The translations under genes and the position numbers were made by a program. From Trichostrongylus colubriformis (lineage: Eukaryota; Nematoda; Chromadorea; Rhabditida; Trichostrongylidae): a stretch of DNA of 64,000 bases. Positions 59,801-62,509 of this stretch are shown in pieces. The stretch covers positions 22,503,686 through 22,567,685 of the forward strand of contig OZ022261.1 of the NCBI GenBank assembly GCA_963978905.1, read 5' to 3'. How positions within the stretch are numbered: position 1 is the first letter of the stretch; every line of letters starts with the position of its first letter. The notes beneath the pieces were generated by a model. The model had not been told where the DNA came from, ran no database searches, and saw only the letters and a list, made by a program, of their open reading frames with translations.

Positions 59801-60361
59801 GCGTTTGCTGTGGCAACCAACTGCCGTTCTGTCTGAAACAGGTGGACAAGTCCTATTACTGTGCCATTGTTAGCGCTACTAGTGTGGTTCAGTGATCTAG
59901 AGATAAGCATAGGCGGTAATCCTCATGCAGAAGCGGTAATCCGCCCTGCCTGGGCCTAGCGTGTGCGTGTGAGTGTACGGACATCTTAAACATACCTTCA
60001 CGCGCAAAAGGTGTTCATTTTTCTGCTGCCTTCGCCCTCCTGCAAGTGCCGCATTTTACAAGAAAAAGCAGCTCCCTCTGGGCTTATGCAGATTCAGTCT
60101 CGTCTGCACTCTCGCCGGCTGAGCAGATGCAGTGCAGACAGTCCAAGTCCACAATCAGTAGGCCTGAATATACATCAAGAAATGCACACACTATTTCCAG
60201 CATTCGACTTCTCTCTGCTCAGCGTATGTGCCCTTGCGCATAGCAACAGGAATGGTGGCTGTAGATTCAACATCGATGGACACCCCATTGAGGTCGTATC
60301 GTTCATACAATCGTGCTCCGTCGGAAAGTGCCTCGCGACAGCCTATCCCAAAGTTAATTGA
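8817..60361 (+). CDS. Secreted tandem EndoU-domain protein (16 exons, 592 residues)
   Basis: Whole-gene entry; exons are listed separately. Joining the exons gives 1779 coding bases with no internal stop. Order: short signal peptide (residues 1 to about 17), EndoU domain 1 (about 25-290), a Pro/Lys/Gly-rich linker (about 291-330) and EndoU domain 2 (about 333-592). The family cuts RNA at uridylates in a metal-dependent way with a His/His/Lys centre. Domain 2 keeps it (H474 in WEHVFVGE, H489 in QHSW, K528). Domain 1 has S168 (FESVFAGE), S187 and A233 instead. NxS/T sequons (N59, N241, N267, N373, N525) fit a secretory protein. Introns at four matching positions have matching phases (0,1,1,0) in the two domains. 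Two separate genes are unlikely, because exons 8, 9 and 10 run through the linker in frame with no start or stop. Expression and exact ends of exon 3 and exon 12 are unproven. Confidence 0.88.
9620..10650. mobile_element. Fold-back element A, copy 1 (about 1.03 kb, intron 1)
   Basis: Inverted arms of about 130 bp (9620-9757 and 10507-10650) begin (T)TACAAGGGAAGGACC and contain the shared block around CATTCGGAATGGGATACATA. The interior has no transposase. A second copy lies at 58331-59398, with the same interior order. Near the right arm, on the minus strand (about 10388-10480), is a tRNA-like stretch with A-box-like and weak B-box-like parts. Confidence 0.75.
10651..11115. other. Intron 1 spacer, unassigned
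   Basis: Between two mobile elements in intron 1. The 99-codon + frame at 10645-10944 begins inside the fold-back arm and matches nothing recognised. I see no gene here. Confidence 0.3.
11116..11877. mobile_element. TTAA-flanked MITE (piggyBac-type), copy 1
   Basis: TTAA (11116-11119) precedes AGACACCAGGAGGGGG, and the other end reads CCCCCTCTCGGTGCCT before TTAA (11874-11877). The element is 754 bp without transposase. It contains a G-run of about 16 (11331-11346) and a matching C-run near 11517-11528 as part of an inner inverted repeat around GACTTTATTTGAC. Copy 2 (40495-41241) is nearly the same throughout. The TTAA target is characteristic of piggyBac. Confidence 0.8.
11878..12265. other. 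3' part of intron 1
   Basis: AT-rich sequence up to the exon 2 acceptor. It holds an A/C-rich stretch at 12006-12110. No gene or repeat is recognised. Confidence 0.4.
12266..12360 (+). CDS. EndoU gene exon 2: start of domain 1
   Basis: The acceptor is CATTTCAG|GC and the donor CAG|gtactt. It encodes residues 18-48, including EALNALVPLDARLDGQAKLNYQ. This corresponds to the N-terminal helix of EndoU domains, which ends in a Leu-Asn-Tyr-Gln type strand. Its counterpart in domain 2 is exon 10 (DVDRAGHADLKLNW). Confidence 0.75.
12361..14040. other. 5' part of intron 2, unassigned
   Basis: No coding potential consistent with a family. A GC-rich patch lies at 12790-12900. The minus-strand frames at 13725-14028 are hydrophobic, overlap each other in different frames and match nothing recognised. 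Confidence 0.35.
14050..16325 (-). pseudogene. Old RTE-type LINE (reverse transcriptase and endonuclease remnants)
   Basis: On the minus strand, RT pieces include SNYRVIKLTAHAMKLHERL and GFMPERSTTDAIFILRQVIE (about 14880-15130), the RTE/BovB-type region before the catalytic Asp motif. Further upstream (16100-16300) an endonuclease-like piece reads as a V-A-G-D-x-N-G-H-V-G motif. The frames are broken by many indels. It is unrelated at sequence level to RTE copies 1 and 2. The 3' end (about 14190-14370) is repeated, inverted, at about 52.8-53.0 kb. Confidence 0.65.
15079..15152. repeat. Exact 37-bp tandem duplication inside the old RTE
   Basis: A 37-base unit starting ACTTCTGCTTGAATATGGGA occurs twice head to tail (15079-15115 and 15116-15152). 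It duplicates part of the RT remnant and indicates recent local slippage. Confidence 0.85.
16326..18660. other. 3' part of intron 2, unassigned
   Basis: It holds minus-strand frames at 17083-17451 and 17424-17657 that overlap and could be fragments of one decayed coding region (for example KTSLLHLLDSVFIEDRELEI). I cannot name a family. A + frame at 16343-16452 (LDVVEKVIFDEYCDLAKNMH) ends in TAG and is also unassigned. Confidence 0.3.
18661..18783 (+). CDS. EndoU gene exon 3 (3' end uncertain)
   Basis: The acceptor is TTCAGGGCAG|ACG, in phase 0 with exon 2. It encodes TTVGFYVESANLS and PTYKKDPSVFSAL, which match the variable N-terminal EndoU segment preceding the catalytic core. Two phase-0 donors are possible: TCA|gtagtg at 18783 (chosen, because it keeps the F-S-A-L helix) and TCA|gttttt at 18750. 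Both join exon 4 in frame, and neither is a strong donor. Confidence 0.55.
19455..19626. mobile_element. Minimal 172-bp PLE-end element (hairpin) with target duplication
   Basis: This contains both ends of the Penelope-like element found at 31205-34048: the CCAACTTCTCTCTTCGTATA lead sequence, then the roughly 62-bp terminal repeat, then a 10-base loop, then the inverted terminal repeat. Left and right flanks carry the same 13-base direct repeat (CACTTATCACTGT and CACTTATCACCGT, 19442-19454 and 19627-19639). It is therefore an insertion, not a broken element. It lies in intron 3 of the EndoU gene. Confidence 0.85.
19834..19969 (+). CDS. EndoU gene exon 4
   Basis: The acceptor is TTTTTCAG|TCA. 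It encodes SFYNQPDAAQAELLTPEW, then the helix LDSVMNTLVMKKAQQFLI, typical of the EndoU stretch 'FLDAV..T.VM..A..FL..KG'. It must end before the in-frame TAG at 19981. The only good donor is CGAG|gcaagg, a GC donor, leaving phase 1. It aligns with exon 12 of domain 2, which also ends in phase 1. Confidence 0.8.
20024..20113 (+). CDS. EndoU gene exon 5
   Basis: The acceptor is TTTTTGTTCAG|GT and the donor TCAG|gtatgt. It encodes VVTDNETFKTLLHSLWFSQY up to Ser-Ser-Gly, the segment 'FK..L..LWF..Y.R...-SSG' that leads directly into the catalytic GFEHVFVGE motif of EndoU proteins. It ends in phase 1, the same as exon 13 of domain 2. Confidence 0.85.
20114..24959. other. Intron 5, mostly unassigned
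   Basis: No retroelement protein is seen in these 4.8 kb. A region at 21700-22060 has repeated GGAACACA/GTGTGTCCCAAC-type words also seen near 49.2 kb. A hairpin with a (GAT)n loop lies at 22911-22946. The 90-codon minus frame at 24172-24444 is the only modest open frame and matches nothing known to me. Confidence 0.35.
24960..25120 (+). CDS. EndoU gene exon 6: degenerate catalytic core of domain 1
   Basis: The acceptor is ATAATTTTAG|GA and the donor CCAG|gttttg. It encodes GFESVFAGEILSRGASF, then RFSNWLRFYELENLGQINYH. The family pattern is GFEHVFVGE...FHNWIxFYxxE...xDYxGW. Both catalytic histidines are serine here (S168, S187), while the surrounding fold residues are kept. That is the signature of a maintained but non-catalytic domain. 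Confidence 0.85.
28448..29727. mobile_element. Mutator-like MITE (1.28 kb) inserted in RTE copy 1
   Basis: The ends GGGTGTGTACACATTGG and CCAATGTGTACACACCC form inverted arms of about 135 bp. A perfect 10-base duplication AGTTCTTACC flanks it (28438-28447 and 29728-29737). Long TIRs with a 9-11 bp duplication are typical of Mutator-like elements. No transposase is present. Its middle carries another inserted MITE. Confidence 0.8.
28832..29320. mobile_element. Nested 489-bp fold-back MITE, TA-flanked
   Basis: Arms of about 133 bp begin (T/C)TGGGTAGTC and are flanked by TA (28830-28831, 29321-29322). It sits inside the Mutator-like MITE, which sits inside the RTE, which sits in an intron of the EndoU gene. 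The 85- and 72-codon frames here are shadows of the arms. The TA target points to Tc1/mariner mobilisation. Confidence 0.75.
30441..31190. other. Intron 6 spacer between RTE copy 1 and the PLE
   Basis: AT-rich, with no open frame of note and no recognised repeat. Confidence 0.35.
31205..34048 (-). mobile_element. Full-length Penelope-like element with target duplication
   Basis: A 2844-bp element flanked by a perfect 14-base direct repeat ATCACCATTAACTA (31191-31204 and 34049-34062). It has terminal inverted repeats of about 66 bp (31246-31311 and 33983-34048), with 41 extra bases at the left (3') end. The coding frame is intact. The perfect duplication and the open frame mark a recent insertion in intron 6, antisense to the host gene. 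Confidence 0.9.
31582..33978 (-). CDS. Penelope-like reverse transcriptase with GIY-YIG endonuclease (798 residues)
   Basis: One uninterrupted frame. Residue positions are approximate. RT motif A is FDVTSLYTNV (about 375), motif B is RGLAMGQRLAPVL (about 445) and motif C is CRYIDDCFI with the catalytic YIDD (about 476), followed by LPYLNTQVKV. A Cys-rich stretch (CVTCPYGKTGDC, about 672) leads to the GIY-YIG nuclease (VIYLIECLTC, then ATYIGETGRALAIRIQEHL, about 690-718). In this family the RT copies the element RNA while the GIY-YIG domain nicks the target. The start codon is five bases inside the terminal repeat, so the 5' UTR is essentially the repeat itself. Length and domain order are those of an endonuclease-positive PLE. 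It appears capable of activity, which is inference from intactness. Confidence 0.93.
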   Translation of the reverse strand: MAHSTLLKCKAKEQACRRLLPEVTWRRIEGGSRLICSSIRSRAKSALCAKYDRLLGTLRESSRNVESDSHINHRSTNTIASSVGELARVTVLGNTNISSNALDFLSLGPSFSPVHNNNASTFRKIVGSLQRLRDLLRLKYSRDNSAAVTNQRPLPPIPFPRTLYKETAPTPEVDVKLRILFAGVLSVLNQNRRVHSNNLTYGQWQGFKELRELTSNGTLRISVSDKGGEFVVMPQTLDREITLLHLADSSVYRRATEQEFLTDCKHLNKAWMAEGRSAGLNKKFLSRLRLANPNCPVFYSLIKTHKLASTDMQSMSADTFKIRPIISCVGGPTDRISWFLNCIVSQLLTKIPSHLTNTTMFLEQLRNLRLETGCVMESFDVTSLYTNVQNEQALQALSEMLDRHFGTMETFGLNKGHIMTLIKECLQCNIFRWSGAYYRQIRGLAMGQRLAPVLAICFMSRIEEPVLERLPLMYCRYIDDCFIITSAQSEMDECFRLMNQQSQYIKLTREVPRRGWLPYLNTQVKVSDGMLSVKWYRKASSKNILIHATSAHPSAVEHAVVRNMLKTTANVCTGQAERRESIRLASDIAASNGYVVPGHCGRIRTEHRSVPREDKVPLCIPFISDRVTSAIRRCLVRAQLDDDVVIVSIPNGNIKSQLVRNRLYDKRCISENCVTCPYGKTGDCAKIGVIYLIECLTCNATYIGETGRALAIRIQEHLAGKRRGNVRTPLGKHMTEEHGGNDFDVKCTILAYETEISARKVLEACWICARNPSMNNRNECLSVTNDLLPFAPHCELLI
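34467..34592 (+). CDS. EndoU gene exon 7
   Basis: The acceptor is ACCTCAG|GAT and the donor CAG|gtactg, both phase 0. It encodes DVQISLRFAWNDW, then NTSPEFEMAVYTICAV, the conserved EndoU strand pair with the 'TSPEFE..xYT' motif. The catalytic Lys position (K528 in domain 2) is Ala233. This exon lacks the intron that splits the equivalent motif in domain 2 (intron 15). Confidence 0.85.
34773..34844 (+). CDS. EndoU gene exon 8
   Basis: The acceptor is TTCATTTCAG|TGC and the donor GGTT|gtgagt, both phase 0. It encodes CEMSIKNQSVRIIADTLKQD and ends in EVLV. This is the C-terminal beta region of EndoU domains (pattern C-x-F/M-x-I-x-G-x-x-V-x-I). A 180-base intron separates it from exon 7. Confidence 0.8.
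35645..36025 (-). pseudogene. Mariner transposase N-terminal fragment
   Basis: The 126-residue frame contains YEKKTLYRAALLLHYRSGEC and ATCFRWYGKFKKCLETVVDR. This is the paired helix-turn-helix DNA-binding region of mariner transposases ('HxRxxxLFxFRxGxxAxEAxRxL...CxxWFxRF'). The DD34D catalytic part is absent because the element ends soon after. Hookworm bandit-type mariners are the likely relatives, but I cannot assign the subfamily by eye. Confidence 0.75.
36062..36564. mobile_element. 503-bp TA-flanked MITE nested in the mariner
   Basis: The ends CAGTAGCGCTCAAAAGTCTTCGGC and its inverted match CAGTAGCGCTCAAAATTCTTCGGC are flanked by TA (36060-36061, 36565-36566). No transposase. A partial inverted copy lies at 55815-56209. 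Confidence 0.85.
36622..39815 (-). mobile_element. RTE-type LINE copy 2 (antisense, intron 8)
   Basis: About 3.2 kb, closely matching copy 1 from the 5' part to the 3' tail. Endonuclease (38773-39390): MAICTYNARTLTSEASIKDL, IGLTETRRHRP, GGVGVLVN, VVYAPTS. RT pieces at 37829-38101 and 37058-37516. C-terminal AGHVIRYRDDRRTRTVTDRI at 36648-37013. The catalytic FADD is FADG here, and a stretch equivalent to 27230-27380 of copy 1 is shortened. It is dead by both criteria. The 3' end has the same short ACAGGTGA-like repeats. Confidence 0.85.
39821..39905. repeat. ATT/CTA-type triplet microsatellite
   Basis: Degenerate run of TTA, CTA and ATT triplets next to the 5' end of RTE copy 2. It may be the 3' tail of an unseen element or simple slippage. 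The next 170 bases up to exon 9 hold nothing else recognised. Confidence 0.6.
40077..40220 (+). CDS. EndoU gene exon 9: end of domain 1 and interdomain linker
   Basis: The acceptor is ATGATTCAG|ATT and the donor CTCCAG|gtgaga, both phase 0. It opens with IDHCYPSTTD, matching the usual EndoU ending '-x-x-Y-P'. It continues as a Pro/Lys/Gly-rich linker (PKKRPGPPGSTGEP, then RPKPAKD) with no predicted structure. An upstream donor at 40209 would break frame with exon 10. Confidence 0.75.
40491..41245. mobile_element. TTAA-flanked MITE (piggyBac-type), copy 2
   Basis: TTAA (40491-40494), AGACACCAGGAGGGG at one end, CCCTCCCGGTGCCT at the other, then TTAA (41242-41245). The body is 747 bp and nearly the same as copy 1 in intron 1. 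It includes a G-run of 15 or more near 40708-40724. The right TTAA is followed at once by another AGACACCGGGGG end, so a second related element abuts it. Confidence 0.82.
41246..41560. repeat. Abutting partial TTAA-type element
   Basis: Starts AGACACCGGGGGG directly at the TTAA of copy 2. Sequence around 41380-41530 (TCTCTGCGTAACTAGC, then GAGGCTAAATCA) is similar to 53180-53350 in intron 11. No right terminus is found. Probably two decayed members of a related MITE family. Confidence 0.45.
41561..42185. other. Intron 9 spacer, unassigned
   Basis: AT-rich, no gene or clear repeat recognised. Confidence 0.35.
42186..43615. mobile_element. Fold-back element B (1.43 kb, about 430-bp arms) with tRNA-like arms
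   Basis: Arms at 42186-42617 and 43190-43615. The ends read CAAGGAAAGGGTCCCGGGTC and its inverse. Each arm contains a tRNA-like stretch: the right arm on the minus strand (about 43375-43425) reads GGAGCAGCTGGTAGAGTGCC, then TGACTGCAATC and TTTCGAATCC. These resemble an A box, a tRNA-Cys-type anticodon arm and a B box. The loop shares its sequence, inverted, with the interior of fold-back element A. Confidence 0.7.
43616..44690. other. Intron 9, unassigned
   Basis: Only short imperfect repeats are seen: two GAGGTAATAAAAAGT-like words near 43655-43720, and CATGCATGGCGCATCC-like words near 44216 and 44518. A G-run lies at 44065-44084. No gene. Confidence 0.35.
44700..45051. repeat. Two-unit tandem repeat, about 175 bp per unit
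   Basis: Unit 1 (about 44700-44872) and unit 2 (about 44889-45051) both run from GGTATGGCATAGCTCA through CATTCGAAAGCGGCAA and CATATGGTTAAGTTTGAAGG to CCTCATCTAATCCTCATCTG. They differ by scattered substitutions and small indels. Confidence 0.8.
45190..45470. repeat. Solo arm of fold-back element A plus tRNA-like stretch
   Basis: 45200-45312 matches one arm of fold-back element A (GGTCGAAGTGGCCATTCGGA, then GACGCTGATCTCGAATCTGC). No opposite arm is seen nearby. On the + strand downstream, 45390-45455 has CGCTTAGCGGAG and GGTTCGGATCC, which resemble A and B boxes, but no foldable tRNA. Confidence 0.5.
45471..46425. other. Intron 9, unassigned
   Basis: The hydrophobic 118-codon + frame at 45635-45991 matches nothing and has no splice context. 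A tRNA-like B-box word (GTTCGAATTCC, minus strand) lies near 46233. No gene is supported. Confidence 0.3.
46426..46518. repeat. Two-unit tandem repeat, about 46 bp per unit
   Basis: CTACTGGCGAAACAAGCGGT and CTACCGGCGAAACAAGCGGT begin consecutive units that continue through GAAG(A/G)TC(A/G)AGTCGA to TTTGTATTGG. They differ at few positions. Confidence 0.8.
46519..48563. other. 3' part of intron 9, unassigned
   Basis: No retroelement motif or repeat is recognised. Minus frames near 46705-47186 and the + frame at 47581-47922 lack family similarity. Confidence 0.3.
48564..48667 (+). CDS. EndoU gene exon 10: start of domain 2
   Basis: The acceptor TTTTCTTCAG|AGT is phase 0. It encodes SLVDKMREADVDRAGHADLK and LNWGEKVGSKQKMA, the N-terminal EndoU helix and strand ('L...xxxADVNRA...xLNxQ'). 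The donor CCAA|gtgcga is weak but leaves phase 2, which fits exon 11, whose frame needs one base. Confidence 0.75.
48772..48862 (+). CDS. EndoU gene exon 11
   Basis: The acceptor is GCTTCCAG|A and the donor CCAGAG|gtagtt. It encodes LITYVNETLFQRPVYATLIE and VYKKKLFEPE, matching the family segment 'LFTYVNExLFxxPTYxxFIxLxDNY'. A 104-base intron precedes it. The exon end and its donor are duplicated in tandem just downstream. Confidence 0.85.
48839..48935. repeat. Tandem duplication of the exon 11 donor region
   Basis: About 48 bp is repeated: AAGAAATTATTCGAACCAGAG with gtagtttttatattgaaaat, and then AGAAATTTTCCGAACCAGCG with gtgatttttatattgaaaat. The first copy ends exon 11 and holds its donor. 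The second lies in intron 11 and carries a similar GT (CAGCG|gtgatt). Confidence 0.8.
49216..49422. repeat. Inverted repeat with about 80-bp arms
   Basis: Arms running TTGGGACACACGAATCTAGG ... CAGACAATTTG and the inverse enclose a loop of about 50-60 bases. It has no obvious target duplication. Words such as GGGACACACG recur near 22040 in intron 5. Probably a fold-back element. Confidence 0.65.
49430..51187. other. Intron 11, unassigned
   Basis: A short block at 50090-50140 (GCACACATTGGTGCGAATGA) resembles the end of the Mutator-like MITE at 28448. The rest is not assigned. Confidence 0.35.
51188..52522. mobile_element. Fold-back element C (about 1.33 kb)
   Basis: Arms of about 110 bp (51188-51300, 52414-52522) begin GGAAAGCCCATCAGGTCATG and its inverse. 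At 51526-51604 a tRNA-like + strand stretch has GGATGGCCGAATGGATATGG and GTGGTTCAACTCCCC (Leu/Ser-type A and B boxes). A second one lies inverted near 52370-52400 (GGTTCGATCCCCGC on the minus strand). No transposase. Confidence 0.65.
52560..53015 (+). pseudogene. Fragment of the old RTE family (3' end), sense orientation
   Basis: A stretch reading LYADDLSVK (near 52672-52698) resembles an RT motif C. The segment from 52825 (AAGCGCGCCGCTACCTTCAA) onwards is the reverse complement of about 14190-14370. This is a truncated, frameshifted relative of the 14.0-16.3 kb element. It is the one retroelement piece found in the sense direction inside this gene. Confidence 0.55.
53374..55140. mobile_element. 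1.77-kb near-complete palindrome (TA-flanked fold-back element)
   Basis: The ends CAGTGCTCTGCATAATTATA and CAGTGCTCCGCATAATTATA (inverse) are flanked by TA. The arms run almost to the centre: 53374-54260 pairs with about 54440-55140, apart from an extra block of about 200 bp at 53690-53900 in the left arm. The loop is about 170 bases. No transposase. The TIR start CAGTG and TA target suggest Tc1/mariner mobilisation. Confidence 0.85.
55417..55534 (+). CDS. EndoU gene exon 12
   Basis: The chosen acceptor is ACATTAAG|GTA and the donor ATTG|gtttga (phase 1). It encodes VCKSEQEIDGFRKAQLKDVF and then TGTEVFKVAFDYLRNIG, equivalent to exon 4. An alternative acceptor (CTGAG|CAA at 55432) also keeps frame and would remove five residues. 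Confidence 0.75.
55592..55693 (+). CDS. EndoU gene exon 13
   Basis: The acceptor is AGTATAG|GT and the donor TCTG|gtaaga. It encodes MKTLKDFLFNLWFGTYSRCK and ends Gly-Ser-Ser-Gly, the same segment as exon 5. A 57-base intron separates it from exon 12. The phase-1 ends match the domain 1 counterpart. Confidence 0.88.
55763..55808. repeat. Short perfect-type hairpin in intron 13
   Basis: CGTTTACCCCTCCGGTAGT and ACTATCGGAGGGGTAAACG pair with an 8-base loop. It abuts the partial MITE starting at 55815. Confidence 0.75.
55815..56209. mobile_element. Partial inverted copy of the 503-bp MITE
   Basis: Starts GTAGCGCTCAAAAGTCTTCG and follows the reverse complement of 36062-36564 through CCTATACCGTTGAG to GCAGTGT, where it stops. 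About 110-150 bp of the far end is missing. Confidence 0.75.
56215..56510. repeat. Two-unit tandem repeat, 145-146 bp per unit
   Basis: Units at 56215-56360 and 56361-56505 share GGAAGTGATAGCAACTGATA, GCCTCGGAAGGCGAATGGGG and AGCTGGGACCCTGGATTTT. They differ at about ten positions. A third start (GTGAGG) follows and decays. Confidence 0.9.
56620..57580. mobile_element. Decayed fold-back element resembling the Mutator-like MITE
   Basis: The left end (GGTGTGCATGAAGTGGTACA, then GGCCTACTTCGCAC) and the right end, inverted (GATTGACCTACTTCGCACTT), match over about 80 bp. The GTGCGAAG words resemble the GTGCGAACG block of the 28448 element. No clear target duplication. Confidence 0.5.
57328..57360. 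repeat. Perfect 14-bp stem hairpin
   Basis: TAGACATACACTGA, a 5-base loop and the perfect inverse. Not followed by a T-run. Role unknown. Confidence 0.75.
57723..57850 (+). CDS. EndoU gene exon 14: catalytic core of domain 2
   Basis: The acceptor is ATTTTTTTACAG|GA and the donor CGAT|gtaagt. It encodes WEHVFVGEWKGHGVDGQHSW, then VKYYMLQEADRVDYYGYY. Both catalytic histidines (H474, H489) and the conserved glutamates of the EHVFVGE motif are present, so this domain should be an active endoribonuclease. Confidence 0.92.
58133..58211 (+). CDS. EndoU gene exon 15
   Basis: The acceptor is GGTTCCAG|GAC and the donor CCAG|gttcgt (phase 1). It encodes DLIGKFHYAWENRTKPEGGF and LFGTSP. K528 sits at the place of the third catalytic residue. 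The 'GTSP' motif is split from the following Ala-Phe by intron 15. Confidence 0.9.
58241..58305. repeat. Fragment of the TTAA MITE end
   Basis: TTAAAGACATCGGGAAAGGG, then CAATTTTGGCCTAC, resembles the first 60 bases of the MITE copies at 11116 and 40491. It lies between exon 15 and fold-back element A copy 2. Confidence 0.5.
58331..59398. mobile_element. Fold-back element A, copy 2 (1.07 kb, intron 15)
   Basis: Same arms and interior as the 9620-10650 copy. Arms at 58331-58470 and 59255-59398; the ends read TAACAAGGGT and CCCTTGTAAG. On the minus strand near 59112-59190 is a tRNA-like stretch (GTGGCTTAGTGGTAGAGTTA, then GGATCTGCAGG). No transposase. Confidence 0.78.
59399..60200. other. 3' part of intron 15, unassigned
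   Basis: No repeat is recognised up to the exon 16 acceptor. The + frame at 60011-60361 includes exon 16 but its first 190 bases are intron. Confidence 0.5.
60201..60361 (+). CDS. EndoU gene exon 16: C terminus
   Basis: The acceptor is CTATTTCCAG|CA. It encodes AFDFSLLSVCALAHSN, CRFNIDGHPIEVVSF and a tail ending LATAYPKVN, then TGA at 60359-60361. The 'C.F.I.G..I.V..F' pattern and the terminal A-Y-P are typical of nematode EndoU C termini. Four cysteines in the last 45 residues suggest disulfides. Confidence 0.9.
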
Positions 60362-60393
60362 TAACAGCTTGTTCTAATCTTCTGGTAGGAGGA

Positions 60394-60399
60394 AATAAA
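60394..60399 (+). terminator. Poly(A) signal AATAAA
   Basis: A canonical AATAAA lies 33 bases after the stop codon of the EndoU gene. Cleavage would be expected around 60410-60420, just before the TTAA-flanked palindrome that starts at 60436. The 3' UTR would be only about 50-60 bases. Confidence 0.75.
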
Positions 60400-60435
60400 G
60401 TTTTTGCGAGTTGGATTTGAATTGTTCATTTGTGC

Positions 60436-60868
60436 TTAAAGGAATCGTCCACGGAAAATGAGTTTTTGTCTTACCCATATGTTTATGTTGTATTTGCCTA
60501 ATGTTGGCCTCATGCAAAATTTCACGCGAAAAAATGTGAATCTGGCTGAGATACAGCACCACAAAGTGCGGTCCCAGTGGACGGGGCCTCCGTGTAAAAG
60601 CCTCGTCCCGTCTTCCGCCGCCGTTGGGAACGGAGAGTAGGACTGTTTACGTAACCTTCTATTCCTACAATGTGTCTCCGACCACGGCGGACGCGGTACG
60701 AGGCTTTCACACGGAGGCCCCGCCCACTGGGACCGCACTTTGGGGTGCTGTATCTCAGCCAGATTCATATTTTTTCGCGTGAAATTTTGCATGAGGCCAA
60801 CATTAGGCAAATACAACATAAATACATGAGTAACACGAAAACTCATTTTCCGTGGACGATTCCTTTAA
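60436..60868. mobile_element. TTAA-flanked palindromic MITE just past the gene
   Basis: TTAA, then AGGAATCGTCCACGGAAAAT, and the inverse before TTAA. Arms of about 190 bp and a short centre (about 60630-60680). Related left ends occur near 61836 (TTAAAGGATTTCTAAATGGA) and 62262 (AAAGGAGTCGTCCGCAGAAA). The TTAA target suggests piggyBac-type mobilisation, with TIRs different from the 11116/40491 family. Confidence 0.78.
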
Positions 60869-62509
60869 CCCAATGTCCGAGCTATCTTGAGCTTAACTCA
60901 GAATGAGCGGAGATCCACCCATAGTGGGCTGGGCTGTTGCAATCTGTGAGTAAAGTTTATAGAAAAAATCTATTTCAATCCACCTAATGACGCCCGCGGT
61001 GTTATGCGCACAGTACTGTGCTCCAGCCAACTTGTGTATTGATAAGTGAACGTTAGGGATCCTGCAGACGGTATGTGGTGCATTAAACATTAAAAAGCCT
61101 CATGGAGGCCGTTTGGGTAGATTATCCTTTCACATGAGCACCATATGCTGTTGTAACCGCCACACATCCATATCCGCATGGAGTTAATCGATTGTCGATG
61201 ACGCAGTACGTGGGAAAACATGGGCACCAAGAAATTACTGAACTGATTTGGGCCAAGTTAGATTTGTGCTGGAGTAGACAGGGCGCCGTTGTCGATTTGG
61301 TCGGCCCTTTCTTAGCAGCTAGCCAGACCATACAGGACGCCAAGTGCATTTAACAACTTTACCTTTGGCTGACATGACAAAGTACAACAAAGACACCACG
61401 GTAAACATAACGAATTTACCTGTATGATATTGATACCGAGGATGAGAGATCACAACGACGTGGAGATGATGACAGTAACGGTAGGACTCCCGATGTTGGA
61501 AAGTACTTGAAGTTGTCCTCCTCCCTGCCAAGCCTGATATCTCGGCCCTTTTATTGGCTTCCTTCAAGCGTTTCGTTCCCATCGTATCTTCTCGGGATCT
61601 GGAGGCACAAGACGAAGCGAAGTAATGTTTACATGAACTGTGTGCCACCACTTTACACTAGTGTACAGCCTTTCTACGTGAGTTTACTATCACCAATAGA
61701 TCGCACGTTGTGGACACGAAACATGTGTTTAAAAATGATAACCGCTTCATCCGCATAAGCTACGCCGAAGCAGTTTGAAGCCTTAAGAAACAAACCCCAC
61801 CTGAGGTCTATCGAGTAGGGGTAACTGAATGAAATTGGTACTTGGTGACACACTTAAAGGATTTCTAAATGGAAATTGGTCTCTTCCGTCACGTATAATT
61901 ATGTTGTATTTGCTTACTGCGGCCGGCATGCAACGACATATGAATGGCAAAAAGGAGCACCCTTGATCAACCAATGGAGGACCAGCACCACTTCAAATGT
62001 ATAAAGAGGCGTGACCTAAGTGTGTTCTCAGTAGGTATCCCGGAGTGAATTGTACAATGTAGTCTTCTTAGGTGCAGCGTTCCCTCATTTCATTCCTTTC
62101 ATAACTTTTTCCACGAGATGAAATTGAATATTATGCATAGTTCCACTCACAATACCACGTGTAAAGTCTAGTAAAATGTATTATAGAAGATCCTGTGCAT
62201 AAAGTGGCAATAAACTTCTGTTACGCGTGTGTATAGTTGCCCGTTACTGGTGGCATATGAAAGGAGTCGTCCGCAGAAATCTGAGTTATTCGTCAACTAT
62301 ATATAGTTGAATTGTACCCGCTTACTGCGGGCCACAGTCAAAGTTTCGCACGGAAGCACTAAAACCTACGAACACACACTTCAGAGTGCTGTTCACGACA
62401 GTGGGACTGGTATCGAACGCTGACTGCGAGGGCTGTGGGAGAGAACGACGGCAATCGCATGATTATTAACGCTGCAAATCAACACTGGGCTCAAAACATG
62501 GAACTGTGG
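60869..62509. other. Downstream region, unassigned
   Basis: Two degenerate relatives of the TTAA palindrome lie near 61836-61950 and 62255-62360. The minus frames at 61122-61349 and 61319-61651 have no family match. Confidence 0.3.

Noticed and set aside
61122..61349. 75-codon Cys-containing minus frame as a small secreted protein
   Set aside because: No signal peptide, no family pattern and no splice context.
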